In this document: piece by piece, positions 9,436 through 17,543 of the stretch | Position numbering within the stretch: the first letter of the stretch is position 1 | Layout: each line of letters opens with the position of its first letter | Source: Bartonella rattimassiliensis 15908 | GTDB lineage: Bacteria > Pseudomonadota > Alphaproteobacteria > Rhizobiales > Rhizobiaceae | Direction of reading: 5' to 3' | DNA length: 64,000 nt | Assembly: GCF_000278215.1 (NCBI RefSeq) | Contig: NZ_JH725064.1 | Location: 367,587 to 431,586 of the forward strand | Position numbers and translations under genes: made by a program | The notes under the pieces: generated by a model | Told to the model about the DNA's origin: nothing | The model's database searches: none | What the model saw: only the letters and a program-made list of their open reading frames with translations

Positions 9436-9950
9436 CTTTAAGAATTGTTCGTGGTTTTACCCTGATTGTTGATGATGATGTCAATCTCCATCTTGATCTT
9501 GAAACCCTCAAATTGCCTACGTTGGAAGAAATCACAGAAACCTATCAACCAGGGGGCTCTGATATGCAAATTGATGTTGCTGGTCTTGGTGTCAAAGCTT
9601 TGAGCATGCAAATGAAAATCCGCAGTCACACTCCAGAAGTGATTGGTATCTTTGGTGGTTCTCCTGGGCTTCGTCATAAATTTACCGGTAAAAAGCATGT
9701 GGTGTCTGAAGAAGACGGGCGCGAGCATGAACATTCCATTGATGTGACAGGGCGTCTGGTCAAGGTGGATAGCGAAGGCTTAACGGCTGGAAAGGCCACA
9801 GGCTATGATTGCGAGATCAAAAATATTTGGGACTATACGGAATTTTGGGATGGTTCTGTTTTGCACCGCTTTTCTTTTAAACGGGGTGGTTGGCTTGTGC
9901 GCAACGGGCAAGAGATCGGTGAACGGCGCCGCTCTATTCTCAATTTATAG
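9432..9950 (+). CDS. Phage major tail tube protein (FII-like)
   Basis: A 172-residue protein of the P2 FII family that polymerises into the inner tube through which DNA passes. Family signs are the N-terminal TLIVDDDVNLHLDLETLKLP, PGGSDMQIDVAGLGVKAL at about residue 40, and a central REHEHSIDVTGRL strand. Length is essentially that of P2 FII (172). Its start overlaps the sheath stop by four bases, typical of this pair. Confidence 0.93.
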   Translation: MTLRIVRGFTLIVDDDVNLHLDLETLKLPTLEEITETYQPGGSDMQIDVAGLGVKALSMQMKIRSHTPEVIGIFGGSPGLRHKFTGKKHVVSEEDGREHEHSIDVTGRLVKVDSEGLTAGKATGYDCEIKNIWDYTEFWDGSVLHRFSFKRGGWLVRNGQEIGERRRSILNL

Positions 9951-9959
9951 GAATTGATC

Positions 9960-10373
9960 ATGACAAGTTTACAAACCAGCCTTGATATAGAGCTCCAAGT
10001 GCCCCTTGTTTATAAGGAGAGTGATGGCAAAGAAGTGATACGGCAAAAATTGACCTTTTATCGCCCAAACTTCAAGCAAGCACGCCAATTAGCCGTGTTG
10101 ATTGGACCGCAGTTGGCAAAGCTTGTTCTGCCTAGCTTAGAAGAGGATAAAACAACATTGAGCAATGATGTTCTCATTCTCAAGCTTTGTGAGGCATTGC
10201 TTACCCATGAGGCGATGGAAGGAATAGCCGTGCTTTTAGCCGATATGTCTCATGAATCTGTTGAACTCATTAATCGTCTTGATGTTATCGATATTGTTGC
10301 GGTGTTGAAGGCTTTTTTTGCTTTTTTTCCCACACGCCAATCCTCTCTGCCAGACGATTTGGAGCAGAACTAG
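9960..10373 (+). CDS. Phage tail assembly chaperone (gpE-like), unshifted product
   Basis: A 137-residue protein in the position of P2 gpE, which with its frameshifted form helps load the tape measure protein during tail assembly. The N-terminus is beta-rich (IELQVPLVYKESDG), then helical. I chose ATG 9960 over the upstream TTG 9954. The final 60 bases carry two consecutive T-TTT-TTT slippery heptamers in frame, so this is the shorter of two expected products. Confidence 0.8.
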   Translation: MTSLQTSLDIELQVPLVYKESDGKEVIRQKLTFYRPNFKQARQLAVLIGPQLAKLVLPSLEEDKTTLSNDVLILKLCEALLTHEAMEGIAVLLADMSHESVELINRLDVIDIVAVLKAFFAFFPTRQSSLPDDLEQN

Positions 10374-10495
10374 CCCTTTATTATCACTGGGCGCCTTCAG
10401 AGATTAATCAGATGGATTGGCTTGATGTGATTGCTTATCGAGAAGAACTCGCGCGCTTAAAAGCCCAAGAATATGAAAGCCAAATGTTAGGATAA
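9960..10495 (+). CDS. Tail assembly chaperone frameshift fusion (gpE+E'-like)
   Basis: If ribosomes slip back by one base on the second T-run (10322-10328), reading continues without a stop to TAA 10493-10495, giving about 178 residues. The added 55-residue tail contains YYHWAPSEINQM and ELARLKAQEYE, resembling the short E' segment of P2-type phages (tryptophan, then P-x-E-I, then a charged helix). The frame is exactly -1 relative to gpE, as known for P2 E+E'. The reading is supported by sequence; the slip itself is inferred. Confidence 0.75.
10313..10328 (+). promoter_or_regulatory. Tandem -1 ribosomal frameshift slippery sites
   Basis: In the gpE frame the codons GCT TTT TTT GCT TTT TTT CCC create two canonical X-XXY-YYZ heptamers (T-TTT-TTT), at 10313-10319 and 10322-10328. 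Both allow a one-base backward slip into the open E' frame. Having two sites nine bases apart is unusual. Confidence 0.7.
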
Positions 10496-10504
10496 GATGC
10501 GATC

Positions 10505-12841
10505 ATGGATGTTTCTCTTGTTGTACGTTTTGTCAATCATCTGCAAGAGGGGATCGCTTCTGCCAAACGAGACTTAAGAGCCTTTAGTGCCGATGTTGCG
10601 CATTTCCAACAACAAACACGAAAACATTTTAAAGGGTGGTTTGACCCTGAGCATCTTGCCGAAGCAACAGCCAATGCAGAAAATGCTTTTAACCATGCGC
10701 GTGGGCGCATGGTGGGGGCGATTGCGCAAACCGCCACCTTGATTGCCCCTCTTTATAAAGCCATGCAATTTGACCAATCGATGAAGGGCTTGGAAAAAGT
10801 TCTGGATGCCTCTCTTGATCGCTTAAAAGAATTGCGTCGTTTTGCCCTTGAGACCTCCACAAAAATCCCCTTGGCTGCGCGTGAAGTCTTAGAATTGATG
10901 ACCAGTGCTAGCCAAGCAGGCATTGGTGAACAAGATCTCGAGGCTTTTAGCATTTATGCTGCCAAAGCGGCCGTGGCTTTTGATATGACTGGGGAGCAGA
11001 TTGGTGAGCGCTTTGCCAAATTGCGCAATGTCTTTAAGCTTAATCAAGCAGGCATTGAAGATTTAGGGGATGCTATCAATCATCTCTCTAATCACATGGC
11101 AGCAAAGGCCAGTGAAGTTTCTGATTTTACCAATCGTGCCACCGGTGCGGCAACCATGTTTAAACTGACAGCTCGCGAAACTGCAGCTTTTGGTACAGCG
11201 ATGATTTCTGCTGGGATTGTTCCAGAGAGTGCTGCACGTGGTTTCAATGCGATGAGTGCCCGTATTCAGGCAGGAGGTAAGCATATTGAGGATGCTTTTA
11301 CCAATATTGGGCTTTCCCGCCAGAAATTCATGGAAGATTTGGAGAAAGATGCCACCGGTACTTTGGTGCGCTTTTTTAATGTATTGGGTCAATCCGAACA
11401 AGGGATGCGTTCCCTGATTGCCATTGCGGGGCGGGATTTTACCGGCGATTTTGCCAAATTGGTGGGGAACCCCGAATTGTTAGGGCAAGCTTTAGAGTTT
11501 GTAAAAGATCCACAAGTCTTTAAAGGCTCTGTAGAACAAGAAGCCGACAAACAAGCAACCGGTGCCATGCGGCAATTTGAACTGTTGCAAAACCGTATTG
11601 TGGCTTTAGGCGTCACCATTGGTGAAGTGCTCTTGCCCCATGTGAACAGTCTCATGGACAGTGTTGGTGGTTTTGTCAATGGGCTAATGGCGTGGGCCAA
11701 TGCGCACCCAACTTTAACGGCTGTCATTCTCAAAACCATTGCCGCCCTGATGGCTTTTAATATTGCTCTGCGTGTGTTGCGTTTTACTCTTGCTGGGACG
11801 CGCCTTGGGCTTCTTCAATTAATTAGCTCTTTTATTAAACTTGGTGGTGTGAGCCGCACGCTGAAGGCAAGTTGGCGGGGCTTAGCAGCTTCAGGGCGTT
11901 CCTTGAAGTTATTGATGGCAGGGCTTGGGGCAAGTTCATTCAAACTCTTACGCCCCATGACTTTACTGGTGGCTGCGTTTCGGGGAGTAGCCGTCTCAGG
12001 TGCAGCATTGGTGAGTAGCTTTGGTTTTGTTGGAACAGCAATAGAAATGGTTGGGGCCGGTATTGCCGCCGTTGTGGGGGCTGTTTTTAGCCCAATAGGG
12101 GCTTTGGTTGCAGCTGTTGTGGCTGTCATTATGGCGGCTGGCTTTGCTTTGTGGAAATATTGGGATCGTTTCTCTTCTTTTGTTAAAGGTTTTGCACGGG
12201 GGATCATGCGGGCTTTTGGGCGTGCCTTTGAAGCCGTTATGCGTTTTTTTGGTGCTGATCCCACTACCATCACCCAATGGAAAAACATCATTGCTGCTGC
12301 TTTTGATTTTTCTCAAGCTTGGCAAAAGTTTAAACAAGGGCTTGCCTCTGTTTCCCAAAGCTTTGCAAGCTTATGGGAGGGTTTTAAACAAAGGCTTTCT
12401 GATTTTTGGGGATGGTTGAGTGGCTTTTTTGCCCGCGAAAAACTCTCTGAAGATGCCAAGGCTGGTATGGAACAAGCTGGCGAAGATCTGGCCCATTGGA
12501 TTGTCGATGGCTTTATGTCATCCATCTCACAATTGACAGATTTTTGTAAATCGTTGCCCAGCCGCATTAAGGGGTGGATTGGATCCATTGATGTAAGAGA
12601 GCTTTTGCCAAGTTTTTTGGGGGGCAAAACGTCAATCCAGCCTATAGCACAATTTGCGGGGGCGGGGCGTGCAAATGTTCCTTTCATAGAAGCAAAAAAC
12701 AAAGACCGCTCCCCCATCACCCACAATCAAAATGTCACAGTGCATGTTAATGGGGCGCGTGATCCCATTGCCACCGGTCGTGCGGTTGCCCATGCTTTAC
12801 AACGGGCACGCGCCAATGCGCTGCATGGCGGGACAGAATAA
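10505..12841 (+). CDS. Phage tail tape measure protein (gpT-like)
   Basis: A 778-residue protein that sets tail length and is ejected during infection. The N-terminal half is helical, and the TIGR01760-type core is visible at residues about 80-330 (ETSTKIPLAAREVLELMTSASQAG, F-G-T-A-M-I-S-A-G). Hydrophobic, probably membrane-inserting segments lie at about 395-430 and 495-550 (AIEMVGAGIAAVVGAV). The C-terminus ends in a polar tail (HVNGARDPIATGRAV). P2 gpT is 815 residues, so the tail should be of similar length. It starts 9 bases after the E' stop. Confidence 0.92.
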   Translation: MDVSLVVRFVNHLQEGIASAKRDLRAFSADVAHFQQQTRKHFKGWFDPEHLAEATANAENAFNHARGRMVGAIAQTATLIAPLYKAMQFDQSMKGLEKVLDASLDRLKELRRFALETSTKIPLAAREVLELMTSASQAGIGEQDLEAFSIYAAKAAVAFDMTGEQIGERFAKLRNVFKLNQAGIEDLGDAINHLSNHMAAKASEVSDFTNRATGAATMFKLTARETAAFGTAMISAGIVPESAARGFNAMSARIQAGGKHIEDAFTNIGLSRQKFMEDLEKDATGTLVRFFNVLGQSEQGMRSLIAIAGRDFTGDFAKLVGNPELLGQALEFVKDPQVFKGSVEQEADKQATGAMRQFELLQNRIVALGVTIGEVLLPHVNSLMDSVGGFVNGLMAWANAHPTLTAVILKTIAALMAFNIALRVLRFTLAGTRLGLLQLISSFIKLGGVSRTLKASWRGLAASGRSLKLLMAGLGASSFKLLRPMTLLVAAFRGVAVSGAALVSSFGFVGTAIEMVGAGIAAVVGAVFSPIGALVAAVVAVIMAAGFALWKYWDRFSSFVKGFARGIMRAFGRAFEAVMRFFGADPTTITQWKNIIAAAFDFSQAWQKFKQGLASVSQSFASLWEGFKQRLSDFWGWLSGFFAREKLSEDAKAGMEQAGEDLAHWIVDGFMSSISQLTDFCKSLPSRIKGWIGSIDVRELLPSFLGGKTSIQPIAQFAGAGRANVPFIEAKNKDRSPITHNQNVTVHVNGARDPIATGRAVAHALQRARANALHGGTE

Positions 12842-12865
12842 TGACAAAATGAGGGGAGGGAGCTT

Positions 12866-13327
12866 ATGAGAGATCCTTTGATGATGTTAGGTCCCCATCT
12901 CTTTTATGTGGACTGGCTGAATTTCCAATCCTTTGAGGAAGAGTTCTCTGCCTCATGGGTTTGCCTAGAGCGTTTTGGCAGGCCGCCCGGTTTGCAATTT
13001 ACTGGTTATGGTAATGATCCCAAAACCATCCACGGGGTATTGTTTCCAGAAGAATTTGGAGACCGTGCAGCTCTTGATGCCATCACCAGAACCATTCATG
13101 CCGCCAGGCCCGTTCAGATGATTCGTTGGCTGAGTGATAATGGCTATAGTGCTATTCTCCATGGATCTGTGGTGATCACCAGTATCACGAAAGACCACGA
13201 CTATATTAGCCGCTCCGGTCAATCACAACGCATTCGCTATGCGATCAGTCTCTTGCCCTTTTTTGATGGCGGAAAACCGCAAGGGCAATTCCAAGTGGGC
13301 TATGATCAAAGGGGGCAAACGCTATGA
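12866..13327 (+). CDS. Phage tail protein U (tail terminator family)
   Basis: A 153-residue P2 gpU-type protein, thought to cap the tail tube and sheath. Recognisable parts are the MLGPHLFYVDWLNFQSF lead (P2 gpU proteins open with M-x-x-L-G-x-F-x-F) and the Y-x-G-x-D-P-x-x-I-x-G segment near residues 51-60. It has a strong GGGGAGGGAG ribosome site. The stop overlaps the gpX start by four bases. Confidence 0.88.
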   Translation: MRDPLMMLGPHLFYVDWLNFQSFEEEFSASWVCLERFGRPPGLQFTGYGNDPKTIHGVLFPEEFGDRAALDAITRTIHAARPVQMIRWLSDNGYSAILHGSVVITSITKDHDYISRSGQSQRIRYAISLLPFFDGGKPQGQFQVGYDQRGQTL

Positions 13328-13578
13328 AGATACCAGAAAAGCACCTTGTTGTAACACTAGAGGATATGAGTCTTGATCTCCTCTGCTTTCAACATGCCAT
13401 GGCTGTGTTAGGAGCTAAATCTCAAGTTGGTTTCCTTAAAGGGTATTTAGAAGCTACACTTGAAACCAATCCGGGTATTGCAGGATATGGAGCTCTTTTG
13501 CCACGAGGCTTAAAAGTCATTCTGCCTGAGTTTGTCTGCCAAGAAAAGAACAGCGTGGTGAAAAGGCTATGGGACTAA
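13324..13578 (+). CDS. Phage tail protein X (LysM-like)
   Basis: An 84-residue P2 gpX-type protein, a small LysM-like subunit near the tail tip. The family signature G-x-x-L-P-x-G-x-x-I-x-L-P is present as YGALLPRGLKVILPE near residues 57-71, preceded by a long helix ending in LEATLETNPGIA. It overlaps gpU by four bases, and its stop overlaps the start of gpD. Confidence 0.85.
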   Translation: MKIPEKHLVVTLEDMSLDLLCFQHAMAVLGAKSQVGFLKGYLEATLETNPGIAGYGALLPRGLKVILPEFVCQEKNSVVKRLWD

Positions 13579-14579
13579 TGCGTACACATCCCTTTATTGA
13601 GGTGAGGGTGGGGGAGAGGCTTGTTCATGAGGTTTTTTACCAGCGTCTTTTAACGGCAACCATCACCGATCATGCAGGCAATGAAACCGATACATTTGAA
13701 GCCGAGTTTGATGATAGTGGCCATGATTTAGAAGTTCCTGCAAGCAACAGTACTCTACAGGTTATCTTTGGCTATGAGAACAGTATTCGTGCCTTTATGG
13801 GGCGTTTTGTTGTTGAGGCGGTTATCAGTTTTGGTGGGAGTGATGGAGAGATTTTACGCCTTTGTGGCAAAAGCGCTTCGATGCAGAAAGAACTCAAAGA
13901 ACAGGCGAGTGAACATTTTGACCACCAAACCATTAGCGAGATCGTCGAGACACTTGCCAAACGCCATGGCTATCAAGCAAAGGTCAGTCCCCAATTTACC
14001 AAACAAATTCTTCCTTATGTGGTGCGCACCGATCAATCGGCGGTTGACTTTTTAACCCGTCTTGCGGACCGCATGCGTGCGCGTTTTTTAATCAAAGACC
14101 ATAAGTTTTTATTTTTAAGCGGGGACAATTTACCAGACCTCACCCTCCATAAACATGACTGTTCAAGCTGGGAATTCACATTAGAGCCACGCACGCAATA
14201 CGGCATCATTGAAGCTTCTTATTTTGATCGTTCAAAAGGGCAACAGTGCCAAGTCAAGCATCAAACAGGTTTTAGCGGTCCTGTGCGTCGTCTGCGGACT
14301 TGCTACCCTTGTGAAGAGGAAGCACGAGCTGCCGCTGCCTCTGAGTCGGATAGGCTTTGCCATGCAGTGGGCAGTGGTTCTTTGACCCTTCCCGGACGCC
14401 CTGAAATCATGGCTGATCAACCTCTGCTCCTACAAGGGTTTCGTGGAGAAATCAATGGACCATGGAAAGCCGCAACCGTTACCCACAGCTATGAAAAACA
14501 AAGCGGATACACAACAGAAATCACCTTTGAGGCACCAATCGAAGGAAAGGAAACAGGAGAAAAGAAAACTCTTCAGTGA
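13569..14579 (+). CDS. Phage tail hub / late control protein D (gpD-like)
   Basis: A 336-residue member of the Phage_GPD family, forming the baseplate hub onto which the gpV spike is mounted. Family features are HPFIEVRVGERLV at the start, an early TDTFEAEFDD strand, the central AKRHGYQAKVSP and VVRTDQSAVDFLTRLADRM, and the GRPEIMADQPLLLQGF segment near the C-terminus. ATG 13569 overlaps gpX by 10 bases; ATG 13578 (TAATG with the gpX stop) is an equally good start. It is the last recognisable phage gene. Confidence 0.92.
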   Translation: MGLMRTHPFIEVRVGERLVHEVFYQRLLTATITDHAGNETDTFEAEFDDSGHDLEVPASNSTLQVIFGYENSIRAFMGRFVVEAVISFGGSDGEILRLCGKSASMQKELKEQASEHFDHQTISEIVETLAKRHGYQAKVSPQFTKQILPYVVRTDQSAVDFLTRLADRMRARFLIKDHKFLFLSGDNLPDLTLHKHDCSSWEFTLEPRTQYGIIEASYFDRSKGQQCQVKHQTGFSGPVRRLRTCYPCEEEARAAAASESDRLCHAVGSGSLTLPGRPEIMADQPLLLQGFRGEINGPWKAATVTHSYEKQSGYTTEITFEAPIEGKETGEKKTLQ

Positions 14580-14586
14580 CAGAAAA

Positions 14587-14730
14587 TCAAAGGGACAAGT
14601 TGACCCTTTGATCGATGATAAAGGGCATTTAGAGGAATAGGTGCAAGTTGCACCAATTGCTGAAAGAAGCAATAGTGCAAACATTGCACAATTGTAGACT
14701 GAAGAACAATTGGGTCAAGTTGACCGAATT
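14587..14730. repeat. Four spaced palindromes with CAAGTTG/TTGCAC cores
   Basis: TCAAAGGG/CCCTTTGA arms flank CAAGTTG at 14587-14611; GGTGCAAGTTGCACC lies at 14640-14654; GTGCAA-ACA-TTGCAC at 14675-14689; GGTCAAGTTGACC at 14713-14725 with flanking AATT arms. Centres are 48, 35 and 37 bases apart. Three of the four share the exact core CAAGTTG with different compensating flanks, so symmetry rather than sequence is conserved. Confidence 0.7.
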
Positions 14731-14864
14731 CCTTAAACGCTTCTCTTTTTAATAATATCCTTGAATAATGTGCTTAGGATACAGAAAAATCATCAGTCAA
14801 TTTGATTGATCATCTCAAATTGCGATTTTGAGCAGAAAAGAAAAGAGGCTTTAAAGGATCTTTG

Positions 14865-14885
14865 AAAGGTCTTTGAAGACCCTTT
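14865..14885. terminator. Possible weak terminator hairpin between prophage and tRNA-Ser
   Basis: AAAGGTCTT pairs with AAGACCCTTT around a two-base gap, with one bulged G. There is no strong T-run on either side, so termination is only possible, not shown. Confidence 0.3.
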
Positions 14886-15009
14886 GAGAACACCTTAAAA
14901 ACTTTTTGAGAAAAAATAAATTGGTACAAAACCTAGTGGCAAAATATACAAAACCTGGCGTCAAGCTACAACAAGCTACAGACAAGTTACAAGCATGATA
15001 AAAGTGCTG

Positions 15010-15099
15010 TGGCGGAGGGGGTGGGATTCGAACCCACGGTACAGTCTCCTGCACGCCGGTTTTCAAGACCGGTGCCTTAAACCGCTCGGCCACCCCTCC
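15010..15099 (-). tRNA. tRNA-Ser (anticodon UGA)
   Basis: A full cloverleaf of 90 bases on the minus strand with the long variable arm expected for serine. The acceptor stem starts GGAGGGG, the anticodon loop reads CTTGAAA with UGA, the T-loop contains GGTTCGAATCC, and the 3' CCA is encoded. Its 3' end faces the prophage, a common geometry for phage attachment at tRNA genes. Confidence 0.95.
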
Positions 15100-15979
15100 A
15101 AATCAGATATGCTTTTTGACAAACTTCTTGCAAAAGGTCAATCATTTTAATACACATTCTAAAGCGTTTTTTTATAAAATTATTTAAGTTTTAAGCAAAA
15201 TAATTTTTGATAAATTAATTCTTTTAGTGTCTTATCTAATAACTTTGCTTTTAAACATAATAACTCTTTCTGAAAAAATGAACGGCAAATATGGTATTTA
15301 TCATTTCATTTTTCTGTCTAAAAATTTTTGACAAAGCAATATTTTTAAAATTTCTGAAAATCATTTTCGTACAGAAAATGTTATTGTTCTGGCAGTTTAT
15401 GGGAGATAAACTTGCGAGAATTGTATGCATTCTCAAGAATATTCAAGGTAATTTTGTGTTGAGGCTAAAATTTGAAAGGTTTTAATTTTTTAATAAAAAA
15501 TATTTAGATGTCTAGTACAGCTAAAGGATAGCTTGAAAAGAATGGCTGATTTGCAGACATAGAAAAAACTGAAAAATCCAGCTAGAATTACGATGAAATA
15601 TCTGTTAGCTAGTAATATTTTGCGCTATTTAGATAATGCACTATTTAGCTAAAATGAGTAAAATTTGTATCAACAGTTTAAAATCTCTTATAGAGGTGAT
15701 TAGAAATTAGATATATTAATAACGCTTTTTTTGTTGAAAAAACTTTACAACTAAATCTTCCTAATTTATTGAGCCGTAAAACTGTTAGCACATTGTTTAG
15801 AGCAATAGTATCTTATCCAAGCGTTAGCAAACCTAAAAGAAATATTATAAACAACTCCATGAAGTGTGCCCTTTGTAGAAGCATGTCACAAAATCCTATT
15901 CCCAAACTTTTATTTACAAATCCCTTAACTTCAAAGAACATATGAAGAATCAATAAATTAATAAAGACATAAAATTGAA
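15100..15979. other. AT-rich intergenic region between tRNA-Ser and tRNA-Val
   Basis: I see no supportable gene in 880 bases. Two plus-strand hairpins stand out: CATTTTC/GAAAATG at 15362-15380 with a 5-base loop, and CTTGCGAGAAT/ATTCTCAAG at 15411-15437 with a small bulge. Short open frames (for example 15291-15485) lack a ribosome site and look like chance. Several fragments may be decayed coding sequence, but none is identifiable. Confidence 0.6.
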
Positions 15980-16055
15980 TGGTGGGCGATGAGAGACTCG
16001 AACTCCCGACATCCTCGGTGTAAACGAGGCGCTCTACCAGCTGAGCTAATCGCCC
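15980..16055 (-). tRNA. tRNA-Val (anticodon UAC)
   Basis: A 76-base cloverleaf on the minus strand. The acceptor stem is GGGCGAT/ATCGCCC, the D-arm TAGCTCAGCTGGTAGAGC, the anticodon loop TTTACAC (UAC), the T-arm GGAGTTCGAGTCT, and CCA is encoded. Confidence 0.95.
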
Positions 16056-16162
16056 AATGTCATGATTAGCAATCGAATGAATCCTCTTTAAGGAATAATT
16101 TTTCTAAACGCAAGGATAAAGATGATATTTGATAATTTTTTTAAAATAATGCATAATCCTTC

Positions 16163-16191
16163 TTGACATAAACAAATGAACGCCTTACACG
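16163..16191 (+). promoter_or_regulatory. Possible promoter of tRNA-Asp
   Basis: TTGACA at 16163-16168 is a perfect -35 box; 17 bases later TACACG could be a weak -10 box, followed 35 bases on by the tRNA. The -10 match is poor, so confidence rests on the -35 box and position. Confidence 0.4.
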
Positions 16192-16226
16192 ACCGTTTGT
16201 AAAAATAAATTGGTTCAAAAGATTGC

Positions 16227-16303
16227 GCGGGTGTAGCTCAGTTGGTTAGAGTGCTGGCCTGTCACGCCGGAGGTCGCGGGTTCGAGCCCCGTCACTCGCG
16301 CCA
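16227..16303 (+). tRNA. tRNA-Asp (anticodon GUC)
   Basis: A 77-base cloverleaf. The acceptor stem GCGGGTG pairs with CACTCGC (one G-U), the D-arm is TAGCTCAGTTGGTTAGAGT, the anticodon loop CTGTCAC (GUC), the T-arm GCGGGTTCGAGCCCCG-like, and CCA is encoded. Confidence 0.95.
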
Positions 16304-16461
16304 TTTCATTTTTTCTTCTAGAATTTTTTAAGATATCCGTGTGTTGTGAGTTGCATGCAGGAGAGGGGGTAAATTATGTTTTTTTCCTTTTTATATGTGG
16401 TTTATGATAATAAGGCTTGCGTCTTTCTTTGCTCTGCATTACCTAAACCAGTAAGAGGAAT

Positions 16462-16512
16462 ATCGCTCTATATATGCCTTTGAAGCAGTATGGGCAGGAT
16501 TAATAGAGCGAT
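16462..16512 (+). promoter_or_regulatory. Long inverted repeat in the nuo leader
   Basis: ATCGCTCTAT (16462-16471) and ATAGAGCGAT (16503-16512) are perfect 10-base inverted arms, with TGCC/GGCA able to extend pairing inside the 31-base loop. It ends 79 bases before the nuoA start. It could be an RNA stem in the leader or a spaced protein-binding site; the sequence alone does not decide. Confidence 0.45.
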
Positions 16513-16591
16513 TATTAAATTTTTCTGTTTGATTTCGCAATATCGAGTAATTGTGTTAAACTCAGGCATTTTTTTACGAGGGAAGAGGGTT

Positions 16592-16957
16592 ATGGCTTAT
16601 TTATTGAGCTCTTATTTACCAGTTTTGATTTTTATTATTGTTTCAGCAATTATTGCTGGAGTTTTATTGATTATACCTTACATTGTAGCATATCGCTCTC
16701 CTGACCCTGAAAAGTTATCCGCTTATGAATGTGGGTTTAATTCATTTAGTGATGCGCGTATGAAGTTTGATATTCGTTTCTATTTGGTATCAATTTTATT
16801 TATTATTTTTGATATTGAAGTTGCTTTTCTTTTCCCTTGGGCTGTTTCATTCGAATCGATAGGTATGTTTGGCTTTTGGTCGATGATTATTTTTTTAGCG
16901 ATTTTGACTATTGGGTTCATATATGAATGGAAAAAAGGAGCTCTTGAATGGAATTAA
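16592..16957 (+). CDS. nuoA: NADH-quinone oxidoreductase subunit A
   Basis: A 121-residue membrane subunit of proton-pumping complex I, with three transmembrane helices. It contains the conserved [41 protein letters not shown] block, including the ECG loop and the acidic residues of the second helix. I chose ATG 16592 ([10 protein letters not shown]) because AAGAGGG lies just upstream and the length matches the family; the frame is open further upstream but unlike NuoA. It is the first gene of the 14-gene nuo operon and overlaps nuoB by 10 bases. Confidence 0.96.
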   Translation: MAYLLSSYLPVLIFIIVSAIIAGVLLIIPYIVAYRSPDPEKLSAYECGFNSFSDARMKFDIRFYLVSILFIIFDIEVAFLFPWAVSFESIGMFGFWSMIIFLAILTIGFIYEWKKGALEWN

Positions 16958-17529
16958 GATCTAATAATTCAACGATTATAGCTCCAAAACCAAAAGGAGT
17001 CATCGATCCCAATACTGGTAAGTTGATAGGATCTGATGATGAGTTTTTTCGTGATATTAATGCTGAATTATCAGATAAGGGTTTTTTAATTACTTCGGCA
17101 GATGCGTTAATTACTTGGGCACGTACCGGTTCTTTAATGTGGATGAGTTTTGGTTTGGCTTGTTGTGCTATCGAAATGATGCAATGTTCAATGCCTCATT
17201 ATGATAATGAGCGTTTTGGATATGCACCACGAGCTTCACCCCGTCAGTCAGATGTGATGGTGGTGGCAGGTACTCTAACAAATAAGATGGCGCCTGCTTT
17301 AAGAAAAGTATACGATCAGATGCCAGAGCCTCGTTATGTGATTTCTATGGGATCGTGTGCAAATGGTGGAGGGTATTATCATTATTCTTATTCAGTGGTA
17401 CGTGGGTGTGATCGTATTGTGCCTGTCGATATTTATGTTCCAGGATGCCCCCCTACAGCTGAGGCATTATTATACGGCATATTATTGTTACAGAAGAAAA
17501 TCCGTCGTACCGGATCCATAGAACGATAG
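16948..17529 (+). CDS. nuoB: NADH-quinone oxidoreductase subunit B
   Basis: A 193-residue peripheral-arm subunit that holds the terminal N2 [4Fe-4S] cluster, which hands electrons to quinone. The four ligands are visible: adjacent C72-C73 (ACCAIEMM), C137 (GSCANGG) and C167 ([13 protein letters not shown]). The quinone-site segment [20 protein letters not shown] is intact. The N-terminal 45 residues form the usual variable extension. It overlaps nuoA; nuoC follows after 14 bases. Confidence 0.97.
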   Translation: MELRSNNSTIIAPKPKGVIDPNTGKLIGSDDEFFRDINAELSDKGFLITSADALITWARTGSLMWMSFGLACCAIEMMQCSMPHYDNERFGYAPRASPRQSDVMVVAGTLTNKMAPALRKVYDQMPEPRYVISMGSCANGGGYYHYSYSVVRGCDRIVPVDIYVPGCPPTAEALLYGILLLQKKIRRTGSIER

Positions 17530-17543
17530 AGAGTGTTCTTGTC

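Larger units (their letters stand above)
1..14640 (+). mobile_element. Prophage, P2-like contractile tail module (left end outside window)
   Basis: About a dozen phage structural genes run on one strand with overlapping stops and starts. Their order matches phage P2 (V W J I, fibres, FI FII E T U X D). The DNA is visibly richer in G+C than the AT-rich genes that follow, suggesting a different origin. No capsid, terminase, portal, lysis, repressor or integrase gene is in the window, so I cannot tell an intact prophage from a tail-only particle (tailocin). The right limit is uncertain: the last phage gene ends at 14579, palindromes run to about 14730, and tRNA-Ser begins at 15010. Confidence 0.9.
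14580..15009. other. Prophage-chromosome junction: palindromes and short tandem repeats
   Basis: No convincing gene. Four palindromes centred at 14599, 14647, 14682 and 14719 share CAAGTTG or TTGCAC cores. An imperfect hairpin lies at 14865-14885. TACAAAACCT occurs twice (14925, 14947), and CAAG(C/T)TACA three times (14962, 14972, 14983) immediately beyond the tRNA-Ser 3' end. A 65-codon frame overlapping the gpD end (14443-14640) has no supporting feature. Confidence 0.6.

Noticed and set aside
10374-10504. A separate small gene after gpE
   Set aside because: The frame lacks a start near its beginning and joins gpE exactly by a -1 slip, so I treat it as the E' extension.
14443-14640. A 65-codon frame overlapping the end of gpD
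   Set aside because: It lies mostly inside gpD in another frame, has no ribosome site and no family resemblance; its composition is what a shifted lysine-rich coding sequence would give.
1-14640. Gene transfer agent instead of prophage
   Set aside because: The module is collinear with P2 and encodes a contractile sheath. I see no gene in it that I would assign to a Bartonella-type gene transfer agent.
15291-15485. A 64-codon frame between tRNA-Ser and tRNA-Val
   Set aside because: Phe/Ile/Leu-rich, as expected from AT-rich non-coding DNA, with no ribosome site; it spans two hairpins.
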